From an uncultured Mobiluncus sp. (GTDB taxonomy: Bacteria > Actinomycetota > Actinomycetes > Actinomycetales > Actinomycetaceae), in contig NZ_CAMUES010000001.1 of assembly GCF_947087965.1 (NCBI RefSeq), positions 186,001 through 250,000 of the forward strand: a stretch of DNA of 64,000 nt, read 5' to 3'. Positions 36,953 to 45,997 of the stretch are shown piece by piece (positions within the stretch are counted from its first letter, which is position 1; each line of letters opens with the position of its first letter). The position numbers were made by a program, and so were the translations under genes. The notes under the pieces were generated by a model. That model worked only from the letters and a program-made list of their open reading frames with translations. It did no database searches and was not told the DNA's origin.

Positions 36953-38080
36953 ATGGCAAAAATTGTCAGTTCTTGGAACGACTTTGATCCGTTGAAGCGA
37001 GTTATTGTCGGACGTGCCGACAACTCTATGATTCCCCCGGAGGAACCGGCGACCTCCGAGAAGGTTCCTGTCGATTCCGAGATGCGCGGTATGTGGGGTA
37101 TGCGCCCGCTGGAAACCGTTGAGAAGGCCAATGCCCAGCTTGATAACTTGGCGAAGATTCTGGAAGATCACGGTGTTATCGTCGACCGTCCTACGCCGCT
37201 GCAGTGGAACCAGGCCATTGGTACTCCGGATTTCCGCAACGATTCCATGATGACCTGTATGCCGCCTCGCGACATCTTGTTGACCATCGGTAACGAAATC
37301 ATGTCGGCCGCGAACTCTTTCCGCTGCCGCTACTTCGAGTACCTGGCTTACTGGCCGTTGATGAACCAGTACTTCGAGGAAGATCCCGAGTTCAAGTGGA
37401 CCCAGGCTCCGCGTCCGCGTTTGACCGATAAGTCCTACAAGCACAACTACTACGATGAGAGGATTTCTCTGGAGGAGCGCTTGGAGCGTACCGCCGCGAA
37501 AGACTTCGTCACCACTGAAGTTGAGCCTCTGTGGGACGCCGCTGACGTGATGCGTCTGGGCAAGGACCTTTTCATTCAGCATGGTCTGACCACCAACCGC
37601 AAGGCTATGGAATGGTTCAAGCGCTACTACCCCGAATTCCGGGTGCACGCCGTGAACTTCCCTGGCGATCCCTACCCGATTCACATCGACGCGACCTTCG
37701 TGCCGCTGCGTCCGGGCCTCATCATCAACAACCCGCACCGCCGCCTGCCCGAAGAACAGCGCAAGATCTTCGAAGCGAACGATTGGCAGATTGTCGATGC
37801 GGCGCAGCCGGCTCACACCACTCCGCCGCCTCTGTGCTACTCCTCCGTGTGGTTGTCCATGAACTGCTTGGTTCTGGATCACAAGACGGTTATCGTCGAG
37901 GCTTCCGAGACCAACCAGCTCGAACAGATGGACAAGCTGGGCATGAACGTGATTCCGGTTCCGTTCCGCGATGCCTACCCGTTCGGCGGCGGCCTGCACT
38001 GCTCGACCGCAGACGTCTACCGCGAAGGCACCTGCGAGGATTACTTCCCGAATCAGGTTGCTGATCCGACTCTCGTCTAA
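36953..38080 (+). CDS. Glycine amidinotransferase-like enzyme
   Basis: The family transfers the amidino group of arginine to an amine such as glycine, giving ornithine and guanidinoacetate. From the ATG after AAGGAG the product is 375 residues. The three catalytic residues of the family are in place: Asp195 (LWDAADVMRLGKDLF), His244 (PYPIHIDATFVPLRPG) and Cys350 (GGGLHCSTADVYREG). Their spacing (49 and 106 residues) is close to that of the human enzyme as I recall it. The N terminus (SSWNDFDPLKRVIVG) fits. The acceptor is unknown: glycine, lysine or an inosamine are possible. Two transporter genes follow. A tandem repeat and folded leader lie upstream. Confidence 0.9.
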   Translation: MAKIVSSWNDFDPLKRVIVGRADNSMIPPEEPATSEKVPVDSEMRGMWGMRPLETVEKANAQLDNLAKILEDHGVIVDRPTPLQWNQAIGTPDFRNDSMMTCMPPRDILLTIGNEIMSAANSFRCRYFEYLAYWPLMNQYFEEDPEFKWTQAPRPRLTDKSYKHNYYDERISLEERLERTAAKDFVTTEVEPLWDAADVMRLGKDLFIQHGLTTNRKAMEWFKRYYPEFRVHAVNFPGDPYPIHIDATFVPLRPGLIINNPHRRLPEEQRKIFEANDWQIVDAAQPAHTTPPPLCYSSVWLSMNCLVLDHKTVIVEASETNQLEQMDKLGMNVIPVPFRDAYPFGGGLHCSTADVYREGTCEDYFPNQVADPTLV

Positions 38081-38090
38081 CTCGAGTTAG
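38077..38090. terminator. Palindrome at the end of the amidinotransferase gene
   Basis: CTAACTCGAGTTAG is a perfect 14-bp palindrome overlapping the stop codon and followed by TTTTC. It is a weak terminator candidate or protein site. Confidence 0.35.
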
Positions 38091-38124
38091 TTTTCAATCC
38101 TGAATTAACACGATGACAGTTCAT

Positions 38125-38159
38125 GCTGGGGCTGCGGAAAGTTCTTTCGCAGCCCCAGC
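38125..38159 (+). terminator. Strong hairpin between amidinotransferase and DMT transporter genes
   Basis: GCTGGGGCTGCG pairs with CGCAGCCCCAGC over a short loop that itself pairs further (AAAG/CTTT). There is no T-run, so it may attenuate or stabilise mRNA rather than fully terminate. Its position argues that the transporter starts downstream at 38273. Confidence 0.55.
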
Positions 38160-38272
38160 GGGACTATAAGCGCTATTTAGCGTATCTCAATCTTTTTCTA
38201 CAACAAGACATTTATTTGCGCCCCTCAAAGGAGAGGGGCTACGGGTCAAAAATCGCAAAGGTCGTGAGGACA

Positions 38273-39361
38273 ATGAGCACTGGAAATCATTATGTAATGA
38301 ACACCAAATGGGGCGCCATCGCCATGTTTATTTCTGCCACAGGCATGGGCCTGGTCCCGCTGTTCAGCCGGTGGGCTACGCGCACAGATATGTTCGATGG
38401 CACTAAAGGCCTTAACGCTGGCAATAGCGTCGGTGCTCTCATGGCAACCGGACGTATGGCTATGGGAGTCATCTTTTTCGTTTGCTTGGTTTTGATGACG
38501 AAAAAGGTGAAGGTTTGGAAAGAACTGAAAGTCAGCCCCGCCATCATCATGGGTGGGGTCATGATTGGGCTTTCCCTGGGATGCTACGTGACCTCGACTT
38601 TGCTGACCACTGTCGCCAACGCGGTGCTGCTCATCTACATCGGCCCGGTCGTCTGCATTGTGCTGGCACGGATTTTCCGTAAAGAACCGATGACTATCGT
38701 CCACTACATATGTCTGGTGGCGGTGTTTACGGGGATGTTGTTCGGTAACCAGCTCATTGGTTTTGGCGACAGCGGATTCTTCGTCGATTTTAACTTGTCG
38801 GCTTCAACCCCCGAATTCCCGCTTGCCGGAGTGGGCAACCTATTTGGGTTCCTTTCCGGTATCTTCTATGGCTCATCTATGTTCTTTAACGGCTACCGCA
38901 AAGACGCGGACACGGCTGCCCGTGGTGTGTGGAACTTTATTGCCGCTACGGTTGCTGCCGGCAGCTTGGCGCTGATGTTGCACCTCATCGGCACGCTTGG
39001 CCACGTCCCCGGCTGGGCTTTGGATTTGCAGCTGACCCCCTTTAACTGGGTAGGTGCGGTGCTGCTGTGGATTATCTGCGGACCTATCGCCTTGGGCTTC
39101 CTGTTGGTGGCAGGACGAAATCTCCCGGCTGCGGATTACGGCATCATTGCCTACTGGGAGGTTCCCGTAGCTCTGTTCACCGGTTTGCTGGTATTTGGGG
39201 AAGCTCTGACCATTAACACGATTCTAGGCTTTGTCCTGGTAGTAGGAGGAGGGATGTACCCGAGCATCAACATGCTGCGCGAGAGCCGGAAGAACCGGAA
39301 ACAGAGTCGTTTAGATAGCGCGGAGCAACCAGAAGAAATCCTGGAAACAACCGCATCTTAG
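38273..39361 (+). CDS. EamA/DMT-family transporter
   Basis: Drug/metabolite transporters are ten-helix carriers, often exporters of amino acids or small metabolites. From the ATG after GAGG the product is 362 residues. Hydrophobic helices are spaced through the sequence, with two EamA-like halves (GAIAMFISATGMGLVPLFSRW...; WVGAVLLWIICGPIALGFLLVAG...). The end of the second half (YGIIAYWEVPVALFTGLLVFGEALT) is typical. The tail is charged. A longer frame from 38123 runs through the upstream hairpin and is less likely. Its position suggests transport of a product or substrate of the amidinotransferase. Confidence 0.85.
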   Translation: MSTGNHYVMNTKWGAIAMFISATGMGLVPLFSRWATRTDMFDGTKGLNAGNSVGALMATGRMAMGVIFFVCLVLMTKKVKVWKELKVSPAIIMGGVMIGLSLGCYVTSTLLTTVANAVLLIYIGPVVCIVLARIFRKEPMTIVHYICLVAVFTGMLFGNQLIGFGDSGFFVDFNLSASTPEFPLAGVGNLFGFLSGIFYGSSMFFNGYRKDADTAARGVWNFIAATVAAGSLALMLHLIGTLGHVPGWALDLQLTPFNWVGAVLLWIICGPIALGFLLVAGRNLPAADYGIIAYWEVPVALFTGLLVFGEALTINTILGFVLVVGGGMYPSINMLRESRKNRKQSRLDSAEQPEEILETTAS

Positions 39362-39426
39362 TTGTTGAGTAATCTTAAATATACCTACGGATTCGTATTT
39401 CGTTCAGGAATCAGTTAGGGATAGAT

Positions 39427-40740
39427 ATGACAGACATCAACCAACCTGAAAAAATGGAAACTGACGATGTCGTAGTACGTCGTGTGCTATCGTCATCTTT
39501 CTTGGGGAACTTTGCGGAATGGATGGACTACGGTTCCTATTCATATCTCGCCACGGTAATCGCGGTAGTATTCTTCCCGGAAGGAGATCCCAGCGTCAAG
39601 CTCCTCGCGACCTACGCCGTTTTTGCACTCTCCTTCCTGGCGCGGCCCATAGGGGCGTTCTTCTGGGGGTACATGGGTGACAAGAAGGGACGGAAGTGGT
39701 CCCTGACGGCTTCAATCTTGGTGATGACTGGTTCTACCAGTCTCATTGGCTTGATTCCCAGTTACGCCACCATTGGTATAGCCGCACCGTTGTTGCTGTT
39801 GCTCTTGCGGCTTACCCAAGGGTTCTCCGCGTCTGGTGAATACGCCGGAGCGGCCATCTTTATCGCTGAATATGCCCCAAAGAATCGTCGAGGTTTCTAT
39901 TGCTCTATGGTTCCGGCGTCAACTGCTGTTGGACTCATGTGCGGTTCTTTCCTGGCAACGATTCTGACTCTGACCATGTCGGAGCAGATGATGCAGTCTA
40001 TAGGGTGGCGGATTCCGTTCCTGCTGGCTTTCCCGCTTGGGGTAGTGGTGCTGGCTCTGCGGCTGCGACTGGAGGACTCCGATGTGTATATGCGGATGCT
40101 AGAGAATCTCAAGGAATCCGGCAAACAGATGTATTCTCCGCTGCGTCTGCTGTTCACCAAGCACCTCAAAGAGACGCTGATTTGTTTCGGGGTATCCTCG
40201 CTCAATGCCATCGGGTTCTACATGGTGTTCACGTATCTGCCCGTTTACATTGAAACCGAAGTGAAGCTCGGCCCGGTCGAGAGCAACGTCATCACCAATA
40301 TCACGTTGATTGCCTACGTGCTGATGATATTCTCATCAGGGAAGCTATCGGACAGCTTTGGGCGAAAGAAACTGATGATTGCGGCCTCGGTGTCCTTCAT
40401 AATGCTGACCGTGCCGGCTTTCCATATTCTCAATACCGGTAAATTTGCTGTTATTCTGATTATTGAGTTAATTCTGGCTTATTGCCTCACGCTTAATGAC
40501 GGGACTCTCTCATCCTTCCTCTCTGAGACTCTCTCTACGGAAGTGAGATACAGTGGTTTTGCCATTTCTTTCAATCTGGCCAATACGATTTTTGGCGGCA
40601 CGGTTGGTTTCATCTCCACCCTGCTGATAAAAACGACCGGAAATTCCATCGCGCCAGCTTACTATATGTGTGTTGTAGCGGCCTTTGCCCTCATCTGTAT
40701 GGTCTTCGCGAAGGAATATAAGGATAAAGAGCTGAAGTGA
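39427..40740 (+). CDS. MFS transporter, metabolite:H+ symporter (MHS/ProP-like)
   Basis: MHS-family carriers take up organic acids, betaines or amino acids with protons. The 437-residue product has twelve predicted helices. Family signatures include SSFLGNFAEWMDYGSYSYLATVIA at the N terminus and RPIGAFFWGYMGDKKGRKWSL in the loop between helices 2 and 3. RLTQGFSASGEYAGAAIFIAEYAP and FSSGKLSDSFGRKKLM are also present. It follows the DMT gene by 65 bp. The set of amidinotransferase, DMT exporter-like protein and symporter suggests uptake of an amine or acid and release of a product; this is inference. Confidence 0.88.
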   Translation: MTDINQPEKMETDDVVVRRVLSSSFLGNFAEWMDYGSYSYLATVIAVVFFPEGDPSVKLLATYAVFALSFLARPIGAFFWGYMGDKKGRKWSLTASILVMTGSTSLIGLIPSYATIGIAAPLLLLLLRLTQGFSASGEYAGAAIFIAEYAPKNRRGFYCSMVPASTAVGLMCGSFLATILTLTMSEQMMQSIGWRIPFLLAFPLGVVVLALRLRLEDSDVYMRMLENLKESGKQMYSPLRLLFTKHLKETLICFGVSSLNAIGFYMVFTYLPVYIETEVKLGPVESNVITNITLIAYVLMIFSSGKLSDSFGRKKLMIAASVSFIMLTVPAFHILNTGKFAVILIIELILAYCLTLNDGTLSSFLSETLSTEVRYSGFAISFNLANTIFGGTVGFISTLLIKTTGNSIAPAYYMCVVAAFALICMVFAKEYKDKELK

Positions 40741-40984
40741 TGGATAGGCTCTGTTCCGTTTCGCCTCATTGGTATTGTGATGCAGCGAGCCGCGAAAGCA
40801 ACCCGTGGCAAAACAGTTACGGATGAACACGGAATAATCCCCTATAACTTGACAGGGACCAGGAGGCATCTCCGTCCGCTTTCACGTGGCGGAGGTGTTT
40901 CCTTGCCGGGAGACCTCATCTCCCGAGTTTGAGGAGGGACGCTGATGTCTCGTCATTATGCACTGGTTCAGCAAGGAGGTGACC

Positions 40985-42517
40985 ATGTCGGATAGCCATG
41001 TTTCGAGTAATCCGAGCGGGCAGACCAGCGAGCCGCAGCGCTTGGAAAACCAGAACACGTTGCTGGCCTCCGCTTTGGCACAGGCTCAAAGTGAGTTGAA
41101 GAATCTGCGCAAAGAGATTCAGCGGTTACAGGAGCCGCCCCTTACTCACGGGACTGTCGTGAAACTTGTCGATTCGGTGCAACGTCTCGTGGATGTTTCC
41201 GTCATGGGACGCCGCTTTCGTGTCACCATCGGCGACACGATTTCGTGGGGAAGGCTCCAGCTCGGCGACACCATTTTGCTAAACGACAAAATGGTTGGCA
41301 TCGGGAGAGAAACCGCCGCCGATACCGGCGTGAGCGCGGTCGTATTGGAACACGTGGATACAGACCGCATCCTCGTCACGGTGAACAACGATAGCGTTCG
41401 TTTGCTGCGGCTGAGCGACCGGCTTCACGGCACTCGGATTTGCCCCGGCGACACGCTACTGGTGGATCTGCAATCGGGGTTTGCCCAGGAATATCTGGCG
41501 CGACCTGAGATTGAGGGCCTGGAACTTGACGACAATCCGGGCGTGAACTGGGATCAGATTGGCGGACTCGAATCCGTCTTGACGCTGATTCGGGAAACCA
41601 TCGAACTGCCAATGACCCACCCCGAACTCTATGAAAGCTATCAGCTGCGACCCCCCAAGGGCATTTTGCTCTACGGCCCGCCGGGCGTCGGTAAGACCAT
41701 GATTGCCAAGGCAATCGCCACCTCGCTGAGCGAGATGCTCGGCAAGAAGGCCCACTTCCTCAATATTAAAGGCCCCGAACTGCTCGACAAATACGTGGGG
41801 GAAACCGAGCGGCGTGTGCGTGCCGTGTTTTCCCGCGCCCGCGAAAAATCCGCGAACGGGGTTCCGGTCATCGTCTTTTTCGATGAGATGGAGGCCCTGT
41901 TTCGAACCCGCGGCACGGGCGTCTCGAGCGACGTTGAGACGACTGTCGTCCCGCAACTTCTGGCGGAGATTGATGGGGTCGAAGAGCTGCGTAACGTGGT
42001 CATAGTCGGCGCTTCCAACCGCGAGGACCTCATAGATCCGGCGATTGTCCGGCCCGGGCGCCTCGACATGCATATTCGCATCCCGCGGCCCAATAAAGCG
42101 GCTTGCACCGAGATTCTCGGAAAATATCTGCGCGAGGACCTGCCCTATGCGCCGGGAGCAAAGCCCGCTGCCCTACGCGATGAAGTCATCGAAAAAGTCT
42201 TTACCCGCGACGCGGCCACGGCCATCCTGCGGGTGACGCGTAAATCCGGCAAGGAAGAGACCTGGTATCTCTCTGACCTGGTCTCGGGGGCGATGTTGGC
42301 TTCGATTGTCGAAAAAGCTAAGGCACGGGCGGTCCAGCAAGCGCTTCGCGGCGAGCCGGGGATTCGTCTCGAACACCTGCTGGCCGCAATCCGGGATGAA
42401 ACTGCGGCTCACCAAGACCTGCCGGGAGTTTCAGACCCCGAAGAATGGGCCCGGATAGTGGGGCGTTCCAAACGGTTAGACCCCATTTTGGACATTACCC
42501 CGATGCAAGAGGATTGA
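40985..42517 (+). CDS. arc: AAA ATPase forming ring-shaped complexes (Arc/Mpa)
   Basis: Arc/Mpa is a hexameric ATPase that recognises Pup-tagged proteins and unfolds them. The ATG follows AAGGAGGT; 510 residues. Residues ~20-60 form a coiled coil (Pup-binding region in Mpa), ~65-170 are the double OB domain, and the AAA module has Walker A GPPGVGKT (231-238) and Walker B VIVFFDEMEALF (Asp300, Glu301). The C terminus ends RLDPILDITPMQED. Mycobacterial Mpa ends in a GQYL-type tail that docks into the 20S proteasome; that tail is missing here. First gene of arc-dop-pup-pafA. Confidence 0.96.
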   Translation: MSDSHVSSNPSGQTSEPQRLENQNTLLASALAQAQSELKNLRKEIQRLQEPPLTHGTVVKLVDSVQRLVDVSVMGRRFRVTIGDTISWGRLQLGDTILLNDKMVGIGRETAADTGVSAVVLEHVDTDRILVTVNNDSVRLLRLSDRLHGTRICPGDTLLVDLQSGFAQEYLARPEIEGLELDDNPGVNWDQIGGLESVLTLIRETIELPMTHPELYESYQLRPPKGILLYGPPGVGKTMIAKAIATSLSEMLGKKAHFLNIKGPELLDKYVGETERRVRAVFSRAREKSANGVPVIVFFDEMEALFRTRGTGVSSDVETTVVPQLLAEIDGVEELRNVVIVGASNREDLIDPAIVRPGRLDMHIRIPRPNKAACTEILGKYLREDLPYAPGAKPAALRDEVIEKVFTRDAATAILRVTRKSGKEETWYLSDLVSGAMLASIVEKAKARAVQQALRGEPGIRLEHLLAAIRDETAAHQDLPGVSDPEEWARIVGRSKRLDPILDITPMQED

Positions 42518-42552
42518 GAGCGCGGCGGGGGACCGCGCGAAGGAGGAAACAT

Positions 42553-44391
42553 ATGCTGAGCGTGAAACGTATCATGTCAATAGAAACTGAATATGCCTTG
42601 AGCGATTTCCCCGCCGGCCCCTCTCGGGAGGCGGGCGCGGCCGATTCCGAAATCCAGGCCGCGCAACAGGCGGAAGTCCTAGTCCAGCGCTTGTGGCGCA
42701 CTTGGGCTCTGGAGGAAGCGAAAACACCGGGGGTGCCGGTGACGAACCACGTTCCCGATCCGGCAGGTGCTGCCGTCTCTTGGCGAATGCTCCCCGGAGC
42801 CGGCACTCGTTTCGACTATTCCGGAGAACATCCGGAACTCGACGCCGAGGGCAAAGAACACCACGACTTGCCCCCCGAGGCACGGACGAACGAGGAACTC
42901 GGCGCCGTCCTAACCGGCGTGAAAACTCGCTGGGTGACGAAAGTCGATGCGTTCGGCCAGCACCACTACCGCGGCAACTCCACCATTGCCCCCAACGGGG
43001 CGAGGCTCTATGTAGACCACGGTCACCCCGAATATTCCGCACCGGAATGTCTCGGTCCTGTACAAACTGCGCTCTACGACCGTGCTGGGGATGAAATCTT
43101 GACTCGTGCGGCCCAGGCTCTGCGTGACCATACGTCCCCGGATGAGGCCGGCGCGAAGGCTCTAATCCTAAAAAACAACACCGATGCACACGGTTCGGCT
43201 TGGGGCGCGCACGAAAACTACCTCGTGGAACGCAGCGTGGAGTGGCAGCTCTTGGTGGACCTCTTTATGCCGTACCTGGTGTCTCGTCCGATTTTTTGCG
43301 GCACGGGACGTCGCGGGTTGGGGCAAAACAGCGAAACCGCGGGATTCCAGATTTTCCAACGTGCGGATTTTATTGAAACCGAAGTTTCCCTCATGACGAC
43401 GCGGGAACGTCCCATCGTCAACACCCGCGACGAGCCCCACGCGAGCCGCCGCTATCGCCGGTTCCACGTCATCACCGCGGATTCCTCGATGTTCCCCTAT
43501 TCCACCGCGTTACGCACCGGGACGGCCGCGCTGCTGCTGAGCCTGGCCGAGAACCTCCCCGAACGGGCTCGTGAACTCGCCGACAGGTGGGCGCTAGCGG
43601 ATCCGGTAACGGCAATCAAAGCCTTTTCCCGCGACGTCACGTTGCAACAGGCCTGTCCTTTGCAGGCTGGGGGAGCAGCTACCGCGCTCGAGATTCAGCA
43701 GGGGTATCTGGAGTTTATGCGTGACGTTGGCTTTGAGGCTGGCTCGGGGGGATATCAGCAGGCGGACAGTGAGACCAAGTGGGTTATCGAGAACTGGGAA
43801 CGGGTCTTGAACTCCCTCGAGGCAGGCTGGCGTGAAGCCACTGCCCTCGTGGAGTGGTGTGCGAAACTCGCGCTCTTGGACCGCAAGCGGGACCAACTGG
43901 GTTGCGGCTGGGACGACCCCAGATTGGCCTTGTTGGATCTGAGATTTTCCATGATTGACGAGGGCTTGTCTCTGGCCCGTGCGCTGGAAAAGGGCGGATT
44001 CGAACCAATGTTTGCCTTGGAGGAAATTCAACAGGCCTCCCGGGAAGCGCCGCCGGAAACCCGTGCTGGCGGACGTGCCGAGCTGCTGCGGCGTTTCCCC
44101 GACCAGCTCTGGGCGGCTTCTTGGATGGCGATTTTGGTTGACATCGGCAAGCCGCAGTTGGTGCGGGTCCAGTTCCCCGACCCACACCATCCCACCCGCC
44201 AGGAAGTCCAGAAAGCCGTGGAGATCTGTGCGGCCAAGCTCGGTTCTGAAAGCGATGACCAGGGGAAACTCGTCGCGGAGGTCCTGCAAGCCCTGGGGGT
44301 AGAATTGCCCGCGGATTTGAAATATTACTCCTGGGACGAGGGCTACTACGCCAGTGAAAGTTTCAAAGAGCAATTTGAGAAAGGGAAATGA
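42553..44391 (+). CDS. dop: Deamidase/depupylase of Pup (Dop), enlarged
   Basis: Dop converts the C-terminal Gln of Pup to Glu and removes Pup from substrates. I start at the ATG after AGGAGGAAAC, giving 612 residues. Family motifs: MSIETEYAL, NGARLYVDHGHPEYSAPEC (Asn148), ILKNNTDAHGSAWGAHENYL and INVNTRDEPHASRRYRRFHV-type ATP contacts (VNTRDEPHA). YVDH and GAHENYL identify Dop rather than PafA. The segment between the N-terminal strand and NGARLYVDH is ~130 residues, longer by my memory than in mycobacterial Dop, where the regulatory Dop-loop lies. The C-terminal region is also longer than the ~500-residue norm. It overlaps pup by ATGA. Confidence 0.94.
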   Translation: MLSVKRIMSIETEYALSDFPAGPSREAGAADSEIQAAQQAEVLVQRLWRTWALEEAKTPGVPVTNHVPDPAGAAVSWRMLPGAGTRFDYSGEHPELDAEGKEHHDLPPEARTNEELGAVLTGVKTRWVTKVDAFGQHHYRGNSTIAPNGARLYVDHGHPEYSAPECLGPVQTALYDRAGDEILTRAAQALRDHTSPDEAGAKALILKNNTDAHGSAWGAHENYLVERSVEWQLLVDLFMPYLVSRPIFCGTGRRGLGQNSETAGFQIFQRADFIETEVSLMTTRERPIVNTRDEPHASRRYRRFHVITADSSMFPYSTALRTGTAALLLSLAENLPERARELADRWALADPVTAIKAFSRDVTLQQACPLQAGGAATALEIQQGYLEFMRDVGFEAGSGGYQQADSETKWVIENWERVLNSLEAGWREATALVEWCAKLALLDRKRDQLGCGWDDPRLALLDLRFSMIDEGLSLARALEKGGFEPMFALEEIQQASREAPPETRAGGRAELLRRFPDQLWAASWMAILVDIGKPQLVRVQFPDPHHPTRQEVQKAVEICAAKLGSESDDQGKLVAEVLQALGVELPADLKYYSWDEGYYASESFKEQFEKGK

Positions 44392-44576
44392 TGGCGAAAC
44401 AGATTCAAGAAAGCCACTCCACCAGCGAGAACGAATCGGTCGAAGAAGTCGAACTCGCTCCGCAGAATAAAATCTCCGAAGACAAACTCGATGCGTTAAT
44501 CGAAGATATCGAGGACGTCTTAAACGTAAACGCCTTGAGTTTTGTCCAGAACTTCAAACAGCAGGGCGGACAATGA
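44388..44576 (+). CDS. pup: Prokaryotic ubiquitin-like protein Pup
   Basis: Pup is a small disordered tag attached to lysines of target proteins. The 62-residue product is acidic and ends NFKQQGGQ. The terminal Gly-Gly-Gln shows that Dop must deamidate it to Glu before PafA can ligate it. Residues ~28-52 (ISEDKLDALIEDIEDVLN...) form the helix-prone segment that binds the Arc coiled coil. Two adjacent ATGs (44388 and 44391) are possible starts. It overlaps dop upstream and pafA downstream by four bases each. Confidence 0.97.
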   Translation: MMAKQIQESHSTSENESVEEVELAPQNKISEDKLDALIEDIEDVLNVNALSFVQNFKQQGGQ

Positions 44577-45931
44577 CACGTCTCGGAAGGGTATGTGGCC
44601 TCGAAACCGAATATGGCGTGACCAGTGTCTATGTTTCTGAGGATTCGGGTTCAGAAGAGTCGCCGCTGGACGTAGAGGAGGCGGTGAGAGAGATTTTTGC
44701 CAGTACGGAGCGAGCCGTGCGGGTTCCTCACGGGTTCCTGTCCAACGGGGCCAGGCTCTATATCGATATTGGAGAGCACCCCGAATATGCCGGTCCCGAG
44801 TGCCTTGACCTCGCAGACGTCGTGGCCCAAGACCTGGCGGGGGATGCGATCCTTCAAGATTTAGTCGATATCGCCAATAATAATTTGGTGAACCGCGGCA
44901 TCCGGATACACGTCTTAAAAACGAATGCTGATTCTTGGGGAAACAGTTTTGGCTGCCACGAAAACTATCAATACGGGGCGAACACCCCGATTTCGCTGCC
45001 CGCTTTCGTGTCGTTCTTGGCGGCTCGCCAAATCCTGTGCGGAAGTGGCTGTATTGACGAGGAAGGGAAATATTGCTTTAGTGCGCGGGCTCGCTATATT
45101 ACCGAGGCGGCCTCTGCTGATCCCACGCACCACAAGGCTTTTATCAACACGAAAGAGGAACCTCACGCGGATGCCTCCCGCTGGCGTCGCTTGCATGTGA
45201 CGTGTGCGGATTCGGCCATGCTACCGGTGACAGTCGCTTTGCGAACGTTTCTGGCCGATCGTTTTTTGAGTCTCTTAGAGCGCATAAGGGGGGAGGATTG
45301 TTTCGTCCTCGACGACCCGGTTGCGGCTGTGAAAACCTGGAATTATGACCCGAATGTGCGGATGTCGGCGCGCCGCGGGGGCAGCGCGGTTGAGGTGAGT
45401 TGTCCGGAACTATTGCGAGAAAGCGTGAATCTGTTTCCTGCGGGTGACGACGATTTCGGATTTCGTGGCGTGGTCGCTCGCGGCCTGACAGCCCTGATCG
45501 AAGGGGATCTCACGGCCTTGAGCGGCGAACTCGACTGGTCGTTGAAATATCAGCTGCTTTCCCATCTCACCGCTGGTGAGAAGGATTTCGGTGGGGCCAG
45601 AGCCCGGCGAGCGGACTTAGCATTCCACGATTTATCGAGGCAATACGGGCTGCGGGAGAGGCTTTTGAAATCGGGAAGTGTGAAGCCGCTGGTCGATGAG
45701 AGTGGCGTTTCCCGCGCTAAGGTGGTTCCTCCCGCCAATACCAGAGCGCTATTGCGTGGAAAAGTGGTGGAAGCGTGTGATTTGGCTGGCAGGAGTGCCT
45801 CAATCGGATGGTCCTACGTGCGGTTAGACGACCCGCCGAGCCCGCAGATTGACCTGCTGAATCCTCTGGAGAATGAATCGGCAGAGATTTCGCAACTACT
45901 TGCAAAAATTGAAAATTTGAAACGGGGATAG
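44573..45931 (+). CDS. pafA: Pup ligase PafA
   Basis: PafA phosphorylates the C-terminal Glu of Pup with ATP and links it to a target lysine. The 452-residue product has CGLETEYGVTSVYV, FLSNGARLYIDIGEHPEYAGPEC, VLKTNADSWGNSFGCHENYQYG and INTKEEPHADASRWRRLHV, the glutamine-synthetase-like fold residues of the family. The C-terminal domain ends with a Trp/Arg-containing segment (IGWSYVRLDDPPSPQIDLLNPL), the Pup-binding lobe. In mycobacteria prcB and prcA lie between pup and pafA; here pup and pafA overlap, so no proteasome genes are present at this locus. Confidence 0.95.
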   Translation: MTRLGRVCGLETEYGVTSVYVSEDSGSEESPLDVEEAVREIFASTERAVRVPHGFLSNGARLYIDIGEHPEYAGPECLDLADVVAQDLAGDAILQDLVDIANNNLVNRGIRIHVLKTNADSWGNSFGCHENYQYGANTPISLPAFVSFLAARQILCGSGCIDEEGKYCFSARARYITEAASADPTHHKAFINTKEEPHADASRWRRLHVTCADSAMLPVTVALRTFLADRFLSLLERIRGEDCFVLDDPVAAVKTWNYDPNVRMSARRGGSAVEVSCPELLRESVNLFPAGDDDFGFRGVVARGLTALIEGDLTALSGELDWSLKYQLLSHLTAGEKDFGGARARRADLAFHDLSRQYGLRERLLKSGSVKPLVDESGVSRAKVVPPANTRALLRGKVVEACDLAGRSASIGWSYVRLDDPPSPQIDLLNPLENESAEISQLLAKIENLKRG

Positions 45932-45997
45932 ACTGGGTTGGTCGCAACTACCGGAGATTCTGTTCGCTAGCTCACTAAAGAAAAGGGTTGAGTAATT

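Noticed and set aside
38123..38272. Extended N terminus of the DMT transporter
   Set aside because: The frame would run through a strong hairpin, is polar and unlike the family; the ATG at 38273 fits better.
40741..40984. Promoter with TTGACA near 40849 and hairpin CTCCG/CGGAG in front of arc
   Set aside because: TTGACA has no acceptable -10 partner and the stem has mismatches. Apart from the ribosome site I see nothing firm in this 244-bp gap.
44573..45931. Possibility that this gene is a second Dop and that dop is PafA
   Set aside because: The gene at 42553 has the Dop-type NGARLYVDHGHPEYSAPEC and an extended loop, while this one has PafA-like length and order after pup.
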